Of a stretch of DNA of 64,000 nt, positions 10,127-19,630 are shown piece by piece. The DNA comes from Sipunculus nudus (taxonomy: Eukaryota; Annelida; Sipuncula; Golfingiida; Sipunculidae). The stretch's first letter is position 1. The number at the start of each line of letters is the position of its first letter. The position numbers were made by a program, and so were the translations under genes. The stretch spans positions 1,130,501 to 1,194,500 of the forward strand of contig JAPPUL010000081.1 of the NCBI GenBank assembly GCA_026874595.1, read 5' to 3'. Below the pieces are notes generated by a model, which was not told the DNA's origin, made no database searches, and was given only the letters and a program-made list of their open reading frames with translations.

Positions 10127-11188
10127 TTAATTTCTTAGCCTGATATCTTTAATCCCGTAAAGCTCTATCCCCATACTTAGCTTTTCCGGAAGCTCTATAA
10201 ACTCAAAAACTCCTTTTAGCTTCTCGTATAGCCTGTCCGTACATACCAGGCTATAGCCTTTTAGCCCAAGACACATAAGTTCTCTTAATATCTTATGGGA
10301 CTCTCCCATTAATACTAACCCTTTACCCCCTCTCCCACCCCCAAAAAGCATGCGCCCATAATCTAAATTTAATGACACTTCTAGATTCTCAAGACCTTTG
10401 CTTTTTAAATATTTGTTTATTAAAAATACTTTATCTTCGACCCCTTCCTTAAGCTCTAATATACTTTTTGAAAAATACTTATCACCTGACTCTCCTTCAT
10501 ACCCTCCATCAAAAAGCCCTATAACTCCCTCTATTAGATCATCTCCTGCATGGCTTATATACCCTCCAACCCCATATATTACCTTCCCAACACCATTTAT
10601 AAGCTTCGTCCATAATTTTATACGTCCAACTTCGCTTAAACCTTCCATGTAAAGCCCGTTAAGCTTTAGCTTATAGACAATTAAAGCTTTATTAACACCA
10701 TCATAATATCCTTCCACCCCTTCCTCCTCAAGCTTAGTATATATCCTTTCTGGTATATATATTTGCGATATCTTGTCTCGGACTATACTTTCTGGCACAA
10801 CACTATAAGTCTTTTCAACTCCCCCATTACCTTTATCCTCCCCCTCCCCATCAAGATCAAGCCCTTCTCGTACATTATTTAGCATATCTTCTTCTGCAAG
10901 AAACCCACGCTCATATTCAAAAACCCCATCCTCACCACCACTCCCCTCCATACCCTCCATAACCCCCCCTTTACCAAACCCCTCCCCACCCCTTGCCCGC
11001 TCCATTAGCTCCTCACGAAGCATTGCCACCTGTTCCTTAAGTTCTTCTATCTCATTACTACAACGCAATGTCTTTTTGCTCTTCTCTTCTAGTTCTCCCT
11101 TAAGCCGATTTATTATCGTTTCTTGTTCCTTTATATAATTCTTCTCAAACGAGAACATTTGTTTGCTATTCCCTCTTAAGCTATACAA
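10127..11188 (-). CDS. Coiled-coil protein with degenerate class III nucleotide-cyclase-like domain
   Basis: 353 residues. Residues about 12-65 form a charged coiled coil (KEQETIINRLKGELEEK). A glycine/glutamate-rich linker follows. From about residue 135 the sequence tracks a class III adenylate/guanylate cyclase: NKALIVYKLKLNGLY where the metal-binding strand should be, then YISHAGDDLIEGVIGLFDG (compare the kf-GD-imAvFg motif), LEVSLNLDYG, and a C-terminal GIELYGIKDI. The metal-binding aspartate of the first strand is not evident, so it is probably catalytically weak or inactive. It lies 44 bp upstream of soeA on the same strand and may share its transcript. The cyclase relationship is my pattern match. 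Confidence 0.5.
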   Translation of the reverse strand: MYSLRGNSKQMFSFEKNYIKEQETIINRLKGELEEKSKKTLRCSNEIEELKEQVAMLREELMERARGGEGFGKGGVMEGMEGSGGEDGVFEYERGFLAEEDMLNNVREGLDLDGEGEDKGNGGVEKTYSVVPESIVRDKISQIYIPERIYTKLEEEGVEGYYDGVNKALIVYKLKLNGLYMEGLSEVGRIKLWTKLINGVGKVIYGVGGYISHAGDDLIEGVIGLFDGGYEGESGDKYFSKSILELKEGVEDKVFLINKYLKSKGLENLEVSLNLDYGRMLFGGGRGGKGLVLMGESHKILRELMCLGLKGYSLVCTDRLYEKLKGVFEFIELPEKLSMGIELYGIKDIRLRN

Positions 11189-11504
11189 TATTGTAACTTC
11201 TTACTTGTAACTTCTTAGCACTTAATTTTATAGTAGTAAATAAACTACTATTTATTTTAAAAATCTACACTTTTATACTTTACTTTTTTACATTGGCTTT
11301 TTTTTCTACACAAAACCTTTTTTTTTAAACATATCTCTCTTACCAAAAAAGCAAACTGTATTCTTACAGGCGCTTAAACCTCTTTTACTAGTAATATCTG
11401 TCAAAAATAATACTACCTTTTATCTTTATATTTTATATTTAAACTTAGTTTTACTTATTTTATCTATACTCTTTAAAACAAAATTCTTAAAAGGCTTTTA
11501 ATCT
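11189..11504. other. Intergenic region without a gene
   Basis: This 316-bp spacer separates the leftward cyclase-like gene from the rightward AI-2E-family gene and must hold both promoters. It is very AT-rich, with thymine runs near 11285-11330. I see no RNA gene and no clear operator. Confidence 0.6.
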
Positions 11505-13229
11505 ATGCGTTTTAGCAATAATATCTTCTCCTTCTACTCCATAGAACAAAATTCAAGAACTTCCTCTGTCATATTCATATTAATAATTATAGCCTCGATC
11601 GCACTTGCTTACTTCTTAAGAGATTTCTTAATCCCTCTTGTCTTGGCTATCTTCTTCGCTTACGGCCTTAACCCTATCGTTGAGAAATTGCAAAAAAAAC
11701 TCCCCTCTGCTCTTGCCGTAACTATTCCTCTCGTTGCTTCCATATCCATAATCACTCTCGTGTCTTTACTCTTCTACTCCAACATCGAAACCCTCGTAAA
11801 AGAAAAATTACCCTTCTATGAAAAGCGCTTCGTTGACCTTTGGCAAGATATTCAAAATCTCTTTAATCTAAATCAAACAAACTATCTAGAAGAACTAACA
11901 GCGCCACTAAAAGACTTTATCGGTTATGGCAAAGACTACATCCTAAGCCTTTTTACTAAAACTACTTCCCTTTTTACCGACCTCATCTTATTCGTTTTAT
12001 ACCTTTGCTTTTTCCTAGCTGGTATTAAAAACTTCAAAATTAAAACCTCTCGTGCCCTACATCCTGCCAAAGCCGCAAACATCAACAACATTAATACTCG
12101 TATCGTAAGCCAAATCCAAAGCTATATACTTTATAAAACTCTTATTACGTCTGCTATGGCTTTGATTCTATACATTGTCTTCCTTACCTATGGCCTTGAC
12201 TTCGCTCTCGTTTTTGCTTTCCTCCTCTTCATTCTAAACTTTATTCCCATCATAGGAGGCGTCATTGCTTCTATATTTCCCATCTTACTCTCTTTTATAC
12301 AATTTGATAACTCAAGTCTTGCCATATCGCTTTCCGCCATCATAATAATAGTTCAACTTGTCTTTGCAAATGTCATCGAGCCCCGTGTCTTTGGCAAAAG
12401 CCTTTCTTTAAGCTCTTTTGTCGTTGTTGTATCTTTAATCTTCTGGAGCTTTATTTGGGGCATTGCAGGCGCTTTTTTATCTACTCCCATCATGGCATCT
12501 ATTATTATAATATGCGATAATATTCCCTCGCTTAGATATATAAACCGTTTCTTACAAAGTGCATTCCCTCTACAAGAAGATTGGGAGAAGTTAAGCCTTA
12601 TTTATCATGTCTTTAATGCCGATTCCAAAATATCTTATAATGAACAAGCTATTATTAACTTTGAACTTAAAAAAGATATTTATGACCCAAAACTTGGTGC
12701 TCGCCTTTGGAAAGATGTTAAAAAACATCCTGTGTCTTTAGAAGAAATTTTCAAAAATAAGTTTGAAGAAGATCGTATCAAGCTTTATGCTCTGGCTTCT
12801 AAAATCGCTCGCATTGACGGCATCTCAGATAAGGAAGCTAAACTTATTAAAAAAATAGAACTTATTAACTCTTTCCATAAGGATACCATTTCTAACGTAA
12901 ATTCCCTTGCTGAGCTTAATACCTCGCTTTTAGATACTAATAAGCAAAAATCTAACTCCCACCCTAATAAAAACTCTAAGATGCAAAACCATGTTAACAA
13001 TTATAACTTTGAAGACTCTTTTGATCATTTAATTCTTGGAAAAGAACGTGAGGTCGCTTACAGCTATAAATTGCTTGCTAAAACCCTATTCCAAGCTCAT
13101 CGCAAAAAAGAAGCACACTATAACTACCTTAAAGCTTTACATCTTTATCTTATGCTTGAGGATCGAATAAACGTTTTTGAGTGCAACAAGTATTTAGCCA
13201 TCTTAGATGCTTATAACGATAATTCTTAA
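11505..13229 (+). CDS. AI-2E/PerM-family membrane protein with cytoplasmic C-terminal extension
   Basis: 574 residues. Residues about 22-350 form an AI-2E transporter (PerM/YdiK-type) domain with several membrane helices, including LAYFLRDFLIPLVLAIFFAY and the late conserved helices around ANVIEPRVFGKSLSLSSFVV. Family roles include small-molecule export and sodium/proton exchange, so the substrate is unknown. The protein is about 200 residues longer than usual. Residues about 365-450 resemble a TerB-type helical bundle (LYALASKIARIDGISDKEAKL). A Lys/Asn-rich linker and a TPR-like helical pair end the protein. The coding strand is pyrimidine-rich, unlike the ribosomal genes downstream. Confidence 0.8.
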   Translation: MRFSNNIFSFYSIEQNSRTSSVIFILIIIASIALAYFLRDFLIPLVLAIFFAYGLNPIVEKLQKKLPSALAVTIPLVASISIITLVSLLFYSNIETLVKEKLPFYEKRFVDLWQDIQNLFNLNQTNYLEELTAPLKDFIGYGKDYILSLFTKTTSLFTDLILFVLYLCFFLAGIKNFKIKTSRALHPAKAANINNINTRIVSQIQSYILYKTLITSAMALILYIVFLTYGLDFALVFAFLLFILNFIPIIGGVIASIFPILLSFIQFDNSSLAISLSAIIIIVQLVFANVIEPRVFGKSLSLSSFVVVVSLIFWSFIWGIAGAFLSTPIMASIIIICDNIPSLRYINRFLQSAFPLQEDWEKLSLIYHVFNADSKISYNEQAIINFELKKDIYDPKLGARLWKDVKKHPVSLEEIFKNKFEEDRIKLYALASKIARIDGISDKEAKLIKKIELINSFHKDTISNVNSLAELNTSLLDTNKQKSNSHPNKNSKMQNHVNNYNFEDSFDHLILGKEREVAYSYKLLAKTLFQAHRKKEAHYNYLKALHLYLMLEDRINVFECNKYLAILDAYNDNS

Positions 13230-13362
13230 ACTAAAACTCTTAAACTTTGTTTATAAACTGATTGACTTTTAGCTTATTATTATTAATCCTTTTAGTATCT
13301 TATATTTATTAGGCTATGTTTATTCTTAGCTTGAGCTTAAAGGCTCTTTAAGGAGGTTTTAC

Positions 13363-14067
13363 ATGTTGCAAGAAACTAATTATTCTACTTATACTCTTGA
13401 GAAAAGCGAGAGAGCTAAGTTTATTAGTAGAACTTATGCTCACCTGGCTTTAGCTATCGTTATATTCCTTGTCCTTGAGTCTATCATTTTAAACTCTTCT
13501 CTTGCACCTAAATTAACTTCTCTTATGACCGGTGGTTTCTCTTGGCTTATTGTTCTTGGCGTTTTTATGGGCGTTAGCTATCTTGCTCAAAATTGGGCAA
13601 GCTCAACTACTTCTAAAGGGACGCAATACATGGGGCTTCTTCTTTTTATCGTGGCTGAGGCTATTATCTTTGTGCCTCTACTTTATATCGCAAGTGCTTA
13701 TGCTAATGACTCAACGCTAATTCAAAAAGCCGGCCTTGTTACTTTGTTTTTATTTACAGGCCTTACTTTTGTTGCTGTTACGACTAAGAAGGACTTCTCT
13801 TTTCTTGGTTCTATTCTTAAGATAGGCGGGTTTATTGCTCTTGGCTTTATTGTGGCTAGTATTCTTTTTGGATTTTCTCTTGGCCTTATATTTGCCTGGA
13901 TTATGGTTGCTTTTGCATCTGCTGCTATTTTGTATTCTACGAGTGCTATCTTAAAATCTTATAATACTGACCAGTATGTGAGCGCTTCTTTGCATCTATT
14001 TGCTTCGGTTGCCTTGCTTTTTTGGTACATTATTCAAATCTTTATGCTTAGTTCTTCGCGTGATTAA
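13363..14067 (+). CDS. Bax inhibitor-1/YccA family membrane protein
   Basis: 234 residues with about seven membrane helices. The N-terminus ARFISRTYAHLAL-type motif of the family appears here as AKFISRTYAHLALAIVIFL. The later helices GLTFVAVTTKKDFSFLG and LFASVALLFWYIIQIFMLSSS also match. A strong ribosome binding site (aaggagg) lies nine bases before the ATG. Bacterial members are proposed calcium or proton leak proteins or modulators of membrane proteases. The specific role here is unknown. Confidence 0.9.
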   Translation: MLQETNYSTYTLEKSERAKFISRTYAHLALAIVIFLVLESIILNSSLAPKLTSLMTGGFSWLIVLGVFMGVSYLAQNWASSTTSKGTQYMGLLLFIVAEAIIFVPLLYIASAYANDSTLIQKAGLVTLFLFTGLTFVAVTTKKDFSFLGSILKIGGFIALGFIVASILFGFSLGLIFAWIMVAFASAAILYSTSAILKSYNTDQYVSASLHLFASVALLFWYIIQIFMLSSSRD

Positions 14068-14113
14068 TTTGCGTTATTAAGATTACTTTACAAAGCTGGG
14101 GGCTTTTGGAACT

Positions 14114-15223
14114 TTGTTTGGTGTCTTTTTTAAGTATTTGGCTGTTATTCCTTTACTTAGCTTTTTATTAACCTCTTGTGGCAAAAAGGAAGATCTTGCT
14201 AAATATACTGTCGAATACAAAGAGCCTTACTATGCTGTTCCTATCGTAAATGACAAACTTGTTTATGTTTCTCCTCATGAAAATTCTAAAATAGCTTATA
14301 AAATAAAGTTACATAAAATAGTTACACTTGATGAATCTGTTAGTCTTTCTAACCCTAAAGCCATTTGGTACCACATAAAAGAAAGCGATCTTAAGGGTTA
14401 TGTGCGTCCTGATGGTTTTAGAATATTTGAACATCTTGGTGATGCTGAGGAGTTTGTAAGAAAAAGCTATCCTGATAACAAGGTGCTTTTTGCTTTCTTT
14501 CCTTTGTATAAAACTGCATATAACTCATTTCAAAACAAAAACATTCAAGATGCTATTTTAAAGCTACATAGATTTATTTATACAACAAAAAAGACCAAAG
14601 AATCTGTTAGTGCCCTAGAATACACTACGATGGTCCTAATAGGCAAGTTATATATAAAAAACAAAGAGTATAAAAAAGCCCTATCGCATTTTGACGAGCT
14701 TTTAACTAAAGCTAAAGACAGTGTAATACTAATAGGCCCTAAAGACTTTGCTCCTTCCGAAATACAGTTTTATATAAAAGAATATGATAACTACATTAGA
14801 GGGGAAACGTATATAAAAAACGTAAGTTCCTTAAAGACTTGGGACATACCACTTTATAAAGCTTATATTAATGAAAAGCTAAAAAAACTAAAAGAAGCCA
14901 AAAGCCTTTATTACAAGCTGATAAAAAAGTATGACGTTAGCATGCAAGAAATTCCATATATAAATTTCATAATAGACAGGCTCTCAGAACTTGAGTCTAT
15001 AGATAAGCTTGAAAAGTTAAAAAACGAAATTGCCTACAAAAGCACTCATAGATACATATTATACAAACTAGGGAGTATTGCATTGGATAAAAGAGGCTAT
15101 AACAAAACGACAGAAGAGTATTACAAGCTATTTATAAATATATTTGAAAAGAAATATAAAAAAGCACCATACAAAGAAGAGATAAGGCATTATCTTAAGG
15201 CAAGAGAGTTATTAAAAAAGTAA
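14114..15223 (+). CDS. Lipoprotein with SH3-like and TPR-like regions
   Basis: 369 residues beginning at a TTG, with an aagctggggg element upstream. The signal peptide ends in a lipobox (LTSC, cysteine near residue 22), so a lipid-anchored envelope protein is predicted. Residues about 35-100 resemble a bacterial SH3 domain (YYAVPIVNDKLVYVSP, with KGYVRPDGFRIFEHL at the end). The rest is helical with TPR-like pairs such as YKKALSHFDELLTKAK and KEAKSLYYKLIKKYD. Such proteins usually bind wall or partner proteins. I do not recognise a named family. The base composition changes along this gene from T/C-rich to A/G-rich on the coding strand. Confidence 0.75.
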   Translation: MFGVFFKYLAVIPLLSFLLTSCGKKEDLAKYTVEYKEPYYAVPIVNDKLVYVSPHENSKIAYKIKLHKIVTLDESVSLSNPKAIWYHIKESDLKGYVRPDGFRIFEHLGDAEEFVRKSYPDNKVLFAFFPLYKTAYNSFQNKNIQDAILKLHRFIYTTKKTKESVSALEYTTMVLIGKLYIKNKEYKKALSHFDELLTKAKDSVILIGPKDFAPSEIQFYIKEYDNYIRGETYIKNVSSLKTWDIPLYKAYINEKLKKLKEAKSLYYKLIKKYDVSMQEIPYINFIIDRLSELESIDKLEKLKNEIAYKSTHRYILYKLGSIALDKRGYNKTTEEYYKLFINIFEKKYKKAPYKEEIRHYLKARELLKK

Positions 15224-15300
15224 TTAAAGTAATTAAAGTAATGATGCTAGAAGAAAAAGGCGCTAAATCGTTTAGGAACTTGATTTATAGTTAAGGGGAA

Positions 15301-15672
15301 GTGTTAGAGGATATGAATACGTTTGCAAGCTTGTTGACAGGTCTTTTGGATACAATAATAGCAGTTATAAGCAAGACGGCCTTTGATTGGGACAAAAGCA
15401 GTTATATAAGTCTTGTTAATCTGCTTTTACTTGAGGATGACATTGCGGTTTGCGATGCCGTAGACCATATATTAAAAGAGGAAAAAGGCAGTGGCATCCC
15501 TCCGATCTATTTGGCATCAGAGCGACATCCTAACCATTTAGTAAGGGCATATTGCAAGAAGGTGCTTGCAAAGCATAAAGAATATGAGCGTATAAGGGGT
15601 TTAACAAAAGGACATAATTTAGAGGATGGTGTTAACAACTTAATATTTGAATATGGCAATTTTAAGGAATAA
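15301..15672 (+). CDS. Hypothetical protein, 123 residues
   Basis: The frame starts at a GTG preceded by aagggga. An internal ATG at 15313 is an alternative start. The protein is helical and soluble. The C-terminal half contains YLASERHPNHLVRAYCKKVL, which reads like a HEAT-type helical repeat. I recognise no family. It lies between the lipoprotein gene and the ribosomal cluster in the same direction, and its coding strand is already purine-rich like the downstream genes. Confidence 0.55.
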   Translation: MLEDMNTFASLLTGLLDTIIAVISKTAFDWDKSSYISLVNLLLLEDDIAVCDAVDHILKEEKGSGIPPIYLASERHPNHLVRAYCKKVLAKHKEYERIRGLTKGHNLEDGVNNLIFEYGNFKE

Positions 15673-15827
15673 TAGATATGTGGTTAATATACAAAATATG
15701 GTTAATATGGAAATGATATTTAGATAGAAATAAATGACTAAAAAAAAGTAAAAAGTAAAAAAAAACTTATTTAATGTTATAGACATTTATGCCTTGATTC
15801 ATTATATTAGGAGCTACTTTTAGACTA

Positions 15828-16042
15828 ATGGTGGATACCGCTTGTAAATTCTGCAAAGTGAAAAACTACAAAATGAGAAGTCGGCTGCAGCGAATGCAGG
15901 TCAAAGCTAGGAAATAAAGAAATTATCTAGGGAGTACAATATAAGTGTTGTAGAAGTGGGTAAAACATTGCATCCAGACTTAGTATCAAAGGTATGGGAA
16001 AGGTATGGGTATGATGGGGTTTGTATAAAATGTATAAATTAA
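15828..16042 (+). pseudogene. Possible broken small zinc-ribbon gene upstream of rpsL
   Basis: Two adjoining frames look like halves of one small protein. The first opens at ATG 15828 and encodes 29 residues with CKFC near its start, ending at 15917. The second, in another frame, runs from about 15911 to a stop at 16042 and reads EIKKLSREYNISVVEVGKTL onward, ending in CIKC. Joined by one frame change, the two cysteine pairs would make a four-cysteine zinc site in about 70 residues. An upstream aggag at 15809 could be the ribosome binding site, though it sits far from the ATG. I know no matching family, and it may be chance. Confidence 0.3.
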
Positions 16043-16058
16043 AGAGTAAGGGATTTAA

Positions 16059-16433
16059 ATGCCAACGATAAACCAATTAATAAGACACGGGCGTAAAAAG
16101 ATAGTAAAGAAGACGGCAGCGCCTGCTTTGCAAAGGTCGCCACAAAAACGAGGTGTTTGTACACGTGTAATGATCTTTAATCCTAAAAAGCCAAACTCAG
16201 CCTTACGTAAGGTTGCACGAGTTAGACTTACAAACGATATAGAAGTAACAGCATACATACCTGGTATAGGGCACAATTTACAGGAGCACTCGGTAGTATT
16301 ATTGCGAGGAGGGCGTGTAAAGGATTTGCCAGGGGTTAGATATCATATAGTGCGTGGGACAAGAGATACGTTTGGAGTAACAGATAGAAAACGTGGCAGA
16401 TCACGTTATGGTACAAAGAGGGCAAAGGTATAA
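16059..16433 (+). CDS. rpsL: Small subunit ribosomal protein S12
   Basis: 124 residues, full length. The decoding-centre motifs are intact: [37 protein letters not shown] and the C-terminal [12 protein letters not shown]. Both lysines whose change gives streptomycin resistance in other bacteria are present, in KKPNSA and RVKDLP. It is the first gene of the str-type operon. rpoB/rpoC do not lie directly upstream within the window. Confidence 0.98.
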   Translation: MPTINQLIRHGRKKIVKKTAAPALQRSPQKRGVCTRVMIFNPKKPNSALRKVARVRLTNDIEVTAYIPGIGHNLQEHSVVLLRGGRVKDLPGVRYHIVRGTRDTFGVTDRKRGRSRYGTKRAKV

Positions 16434-16437
16434 AAAA

Positions 16438-16617
16438 GGAGCAAAAGGAGCAAAAGGGGCAAAAGGGGCAAAAGGAGCAAAAGGGGCAAAAGGAGCAAAA
16501 GGGGCAAAAGGAGCAAAAGGGGCAAAAGGAGCAAAAGGGGCAAAAGGAGCAAAAGGAGCAAAAGGGGCAAAAGGAGCAAAAGGAGCAAAAGGGGCAAAAG
16601 GGGCAAAAGGGGCAAAG
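16438..16617 (+). repeat. 20-copy 9-bp minisatellite between rpsL and rpsG
   Basis: Twenty head-to-tail 9-mers start five bases after the rpsL stop codon. There are only two unit types, ggagcaaaa (A) and ggggcaaaa (B), and the last copy ends in g. The order is AABBABABABABAABAABBB, so part of the array is an alternating AB dimer, which suggests expansion in blocks. All three forward frames are stop-free inside it, one reading (Gly-Ala-Lys)n, but no frame shows sign of being a gene. It is presumably transcribed as a purine-rich spacer inside the str operon mRNA. Confidence 0.97.
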
Positions 16618-16773
16618 GAAACGAGGGGAGGCAGAAAACATAGAAAAGAAAGGGAAATAGAAGAAGAAGGGAAGAAAGGGTAGAGGAGCGTATAGCGGAG
16701 CTTTTGGAATACGGAGCTTTTGGAATAATGAAGATTAATAATAAATATATGGTTGAAATGGGATGATTGGACA

Positions 16774-17247
16774 ATGAGCAGACAAAAGAAAGTGTTAAAA
16801 AAACGTGCTGAGGCAGCTGACCCTGTGTATAACAATTTGTTAATAAGCAAGTTGATAAATAAAGTTATGCTTGGGGGAAAAAAGAGTTTGTCTGAACGGA
16901 TAGTGTATAAAGCGCTTGGAGAGGCAGCGGAGAAGGTTAATATGGGCGAGCTTGATTTTTTCAATAAAGTGCTTGAAAATGCCCGGCCGCAAATAGAGGT
17001 AAAGCCTCGGAAGATAGGAGGGGCAACTTATCAAGTACCTGTTGAGGTACGTCCTGCGCGTCAGGATTCGCTTGCAATAAGGTGGCTAGTTGCGATGGCG
17101 CGAGGTCGAGCAGAGCACAGTATGGCAAGCAAGCTTGCAAACGAGATGTTAGACGTATATAATAAGGCTGGGAAGACGATACGCAAGAAAGAAGAGGCGC
17201 ACAAGACGGCAGAAGCAAATAAAGCATTTGCCCATTTCAAATGGTAG
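16774..17247 (+). CDS. rpsG: Small subunit ribosomal protein S7
   Basis: 157 residues from ATG 16774 (MSRQKKVLKK). The frame is open further upstream, but S7 homologs begin at this point. Conserved stretches include PARQDSLAIRWLVAMARGR and the AEANKAFAHFKW C-terminus. It initiates assembly of the 30S head. The 340-bp distance to rpsL is unusually long because of the minisatellite and its flank. Confidence 0.97.
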   Translation: MSRQKKVLKKRAEAADPVYNNLLISKLINKVMLGGKKSLSERIVYKALGEAAEKVNMGELDFFNKVLENARPQIEVKPRKIGGATYQVPVEVRPARQDSLAIRWLVAMARGRAEHSMASKLANEMLDVYNKAGKTIRKKEEAHKTAEANKAFAHFKW

Positions 17248-17433
17248 GAGTGCAGGAGAGGTGGCAGGACAAGGGAAGTGGGGTTCAAGAGAGTTATCAT
17301 TATCTGTTTGAAGGCGTATATTGGCAGGGTAATTAAGGGAAATAAAATATAAGATTAATAGAGTAGATGAAGCTATGGGTGAGACTATGGGCGAGACTAA
17401 AGAGAAGAGTAAGCATCAAATTAGGAGGACAGA

Positions 17434-19515
17434 GTGTCAAGGGAATTCCCGCTTGAAAAAACTAGAAATATAGGTATAATGGCGCATATAGATGCAGGGA
17501 AGACAACAACAACAGAGCGAATATTGTATTATACAGGCAAAACACATAAGATAGGGGAGGTGCATGACGGGGCGGCAGAAATGGACTGGATGGAACAAGA
17601 GAAGGAGCGTGGAATAACGATAACGAGCGCGGCTACAACGTGTGTGTGGGGTGAACATAGGATAAATATAATAGACACGCCAGGCCATGTGGACTTTACA
17701 GTGGAAGTGGAGAGGTCTTTGCGAGTGTTAGATAGTTCTGTAGCGGTATTTGATGCGGTAAGCGGTGTTGAGCCACAAAGTGAGACAGTATGGAGGCAGG
17801 CAAATAATTATTCTATACCTCGTCTTGTGTTTATAAATAAGATGGACCGTGTGGGGGCGAATTATTTTGCATCGATAGAATCGATTAAAGAAAAGCTTGG
17901 AGCAACGGTTGTGCCGATCCAGCTTCCGATAGGCGTTGAGAGTAACTTTAAAGGAATAATAGATTTAATAAGGCTTAAGGGTCTTTTGTGGGAGAGTGAG
18001 GATCTGGGTGCGAATTATAAAGAGGTATCGCTTGAGGAATTAGATGTTGATATGAGCGAGATAGAAGAGTATAGGCAAAATATTTTGGAGGCAATAAGCG
18101 AGCTTGACGATGAAGTTATGGATAAATATCTTGAAGGGAAGGAGATAGGCGAGGAGGAAATAATTAGGTTGCTGCGTAAGGGTACAATAGGCACACATTT
18201 TTTCCCTGTTTTGTGTGGGACAGCGTTCAAGAATAAAGGAGTCCAGCCGCTGCTTGATGCAGTGATATCATATTTGCCCTCACCAATTGACGTACCTGCA
18301 ATTAAAGGGCTTTTGCCAAACGGGCAGGAGGCAGAGCGGCAATCAGATGATAAGGAATCGTTTTCAGCTTTGGCGTTTAAAATAATGAGTGATCCCTATG
18401 TTGGGAAGCTCACGTTTTTCAGGGTATACTCAGGAACTCTTAAATCGGGTTCGTATGTAAAAAACAGCGTTAAGGACAGGAGGGAGAGGGTAGGACGAAT
18501 ACTTATGATGCACGCAAATCGTAGAGAGGAGGCGGCTGTGGTATATTCAGGAGATATAGCGGCGGCGGTAGGGCTTAAAGATACAACAACAGGAGACACA
18601 TTATGCGACGAAGGGGATCCGATAGTACTTGAGGCGATGTCGTTTCCAGAGCCTGTAATATCGGTTGCAGTGGAGCCGAAGACACGAGATGACAATGACA
18701 AGATGTCAATAGCCTTACAAAGGCTTGCAGAAGAGGATCCTACATTCAAAGTGCGTACAGATGAAGAGAGTGGTCAGACAATAATATCGGGGATGGGAGA
18801 ATTGCACTTGGAGATAATAGTAGATAGGATGCTAAGAGAGTTCAAGGTTGCAGCAAACATAGGCAAGCCCCAAGTTGCGTATAGAGAAACGATAACAAGC
18901 TCAACTGAGGTTGAGGGTAAATATATAAAGCAAAGCGGTGGACGTGGACAATATGGACATGTAATGTTAAAGATAGAGCCATCAGGTATAGGGAAGGGTT
19001 TTGTGTTTGAAAATAGTGTTGTAGGGGGTCGTGTACCGAAGGAATATATACCTGCGGTTGAGAAGGGGGTATTGGAGGCTATGAATATGGGAGTGCTTGC
19101 AGGATATCCGGTAGTAGATATAAAGGTAAATATATATGATGGGTCATATCATGATGTAGATTCAAACGAGATGGCGTTTAAGGTAGCAGGTTCAATTGCG
19201 TTGAAGGATGGAGTTATGAAATGTTCACCTGTGATACTTGAGCCGATAATGTCGTTACAGGTGGTATCTCCGGAGGATTATATGGGGGATGTCATAGGAG
19301 ATATAAGTTCGAGGAGGGGGAAGGTGGTAGGAATAGACGATAAAAGCGGTAGTAAGATTATAAATGCAGAAATTCCTTTAGCAGAGATGTTTGGTTATGC
19401 AACAGACTTGCGATCAAAGACGCAAGGGCGAGCAAATTACAGTATGCAGTATTCTCATTATGCTCAACTGCCAAAAAGCATGGCAGAAGAGGCAATAGAG
19501 AAGGCAAAGAGTTAG
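17434..19515 (+). CDS. fusA: Translation elongation factor G
   Basis: 693 residues starting at GTG with aggagg upstream. The GTPase motifs are intact: [24 protein letters not shown] and NKMDRVGA. The domain IV tip region ([15 protein letters not shown]) is also present. It catalyses ribosomal translocation. The spacer before it contains a small 12-bp duplication (atgggygagact twice, at 17374). Confidence 0.98.
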   Translation: MSREFPLEKTRNIGIMAHIDAGKTTTTERILYYTGKTHKIGEVHDGAAEMDWMEQEKERGITITSAATTCVWGEHRINIIDTPGHVDFTVEVERSLRVLDSSVAVFDAVSGVEPQSETVWRQANNYSIPRLVFINKMDRVGANYFASIESIKEKLGATVVPIQLPIGVESNFKGIIDLIRLKGLLWESEDLGANYKEVSLEELDVDMSEIEEYRQNILEAISELDDEVMDKYLEGKEIGEEEIIRLLRKGTIGTHFFPVLCGTAFKNKGVQPLLDAVISYLPSPIDVPAIKGLLPNGQEAERQSDDKESFSALAFKIMSDPYVGKLTFFRVYSGTLKSGSYVKNSVKDRRERVGRILMMHANRREEAAVVYSGDIAAAVGLKDTTTGDTLCDEGDPIVLEAMSFPEPVISVAVEPKTRDDNDKMSIALQRLAEEDPTFKVRTDEESGQTIISGMGELHLEIIVDRMLREFKVAANIGKPQVAYRETITSSTEVEGKYIKQSGGRGQYGHVMLKIEPSGIGKGFVFENSVVGGRVPKEYIPAVEKGVLEAMNMGVLAGYPVVDIKVNIYDGSYHDVDSNEMAFKVAGSIALKDGVMKCSPVILEPIMSLQVVSPEDYMGDVIGDISSRRGKVVGIDDKSGSKIINAEIPLAEMFGYATDLRSKTQGRANYSMQYSHYAQLPKSMAEEAIEKAKS

Positions 19516-19630
19516 TGTTTGAGTGAAATTATAAGACGGTGCAGATGATTGGCAGATGGATGAATAATAATTAAAGATAAAAAAAACAAAAATATAAATA
19601 TGTATTTATATGGAGGCCTAGAGGATAAAA

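Noticed and set aside
15200-16050. Chromosomal replication origin
   Set aside because: The skew switch is suggestive, but no DnaA-box cluster, dnaA or dnaN was recognised, and a second reversal 21 kb away favours an inversion.
16393-16683. A frame encoding (Gly-Ala-Lys)20, which could be taken for a collagen-like or antimicrobial protein
   Set aside because: Any 9-bp stop-free repeat opens all frames. Its ATG lies inside rpsL, it has no ribosome binding site, and the antisense frames are equally open.
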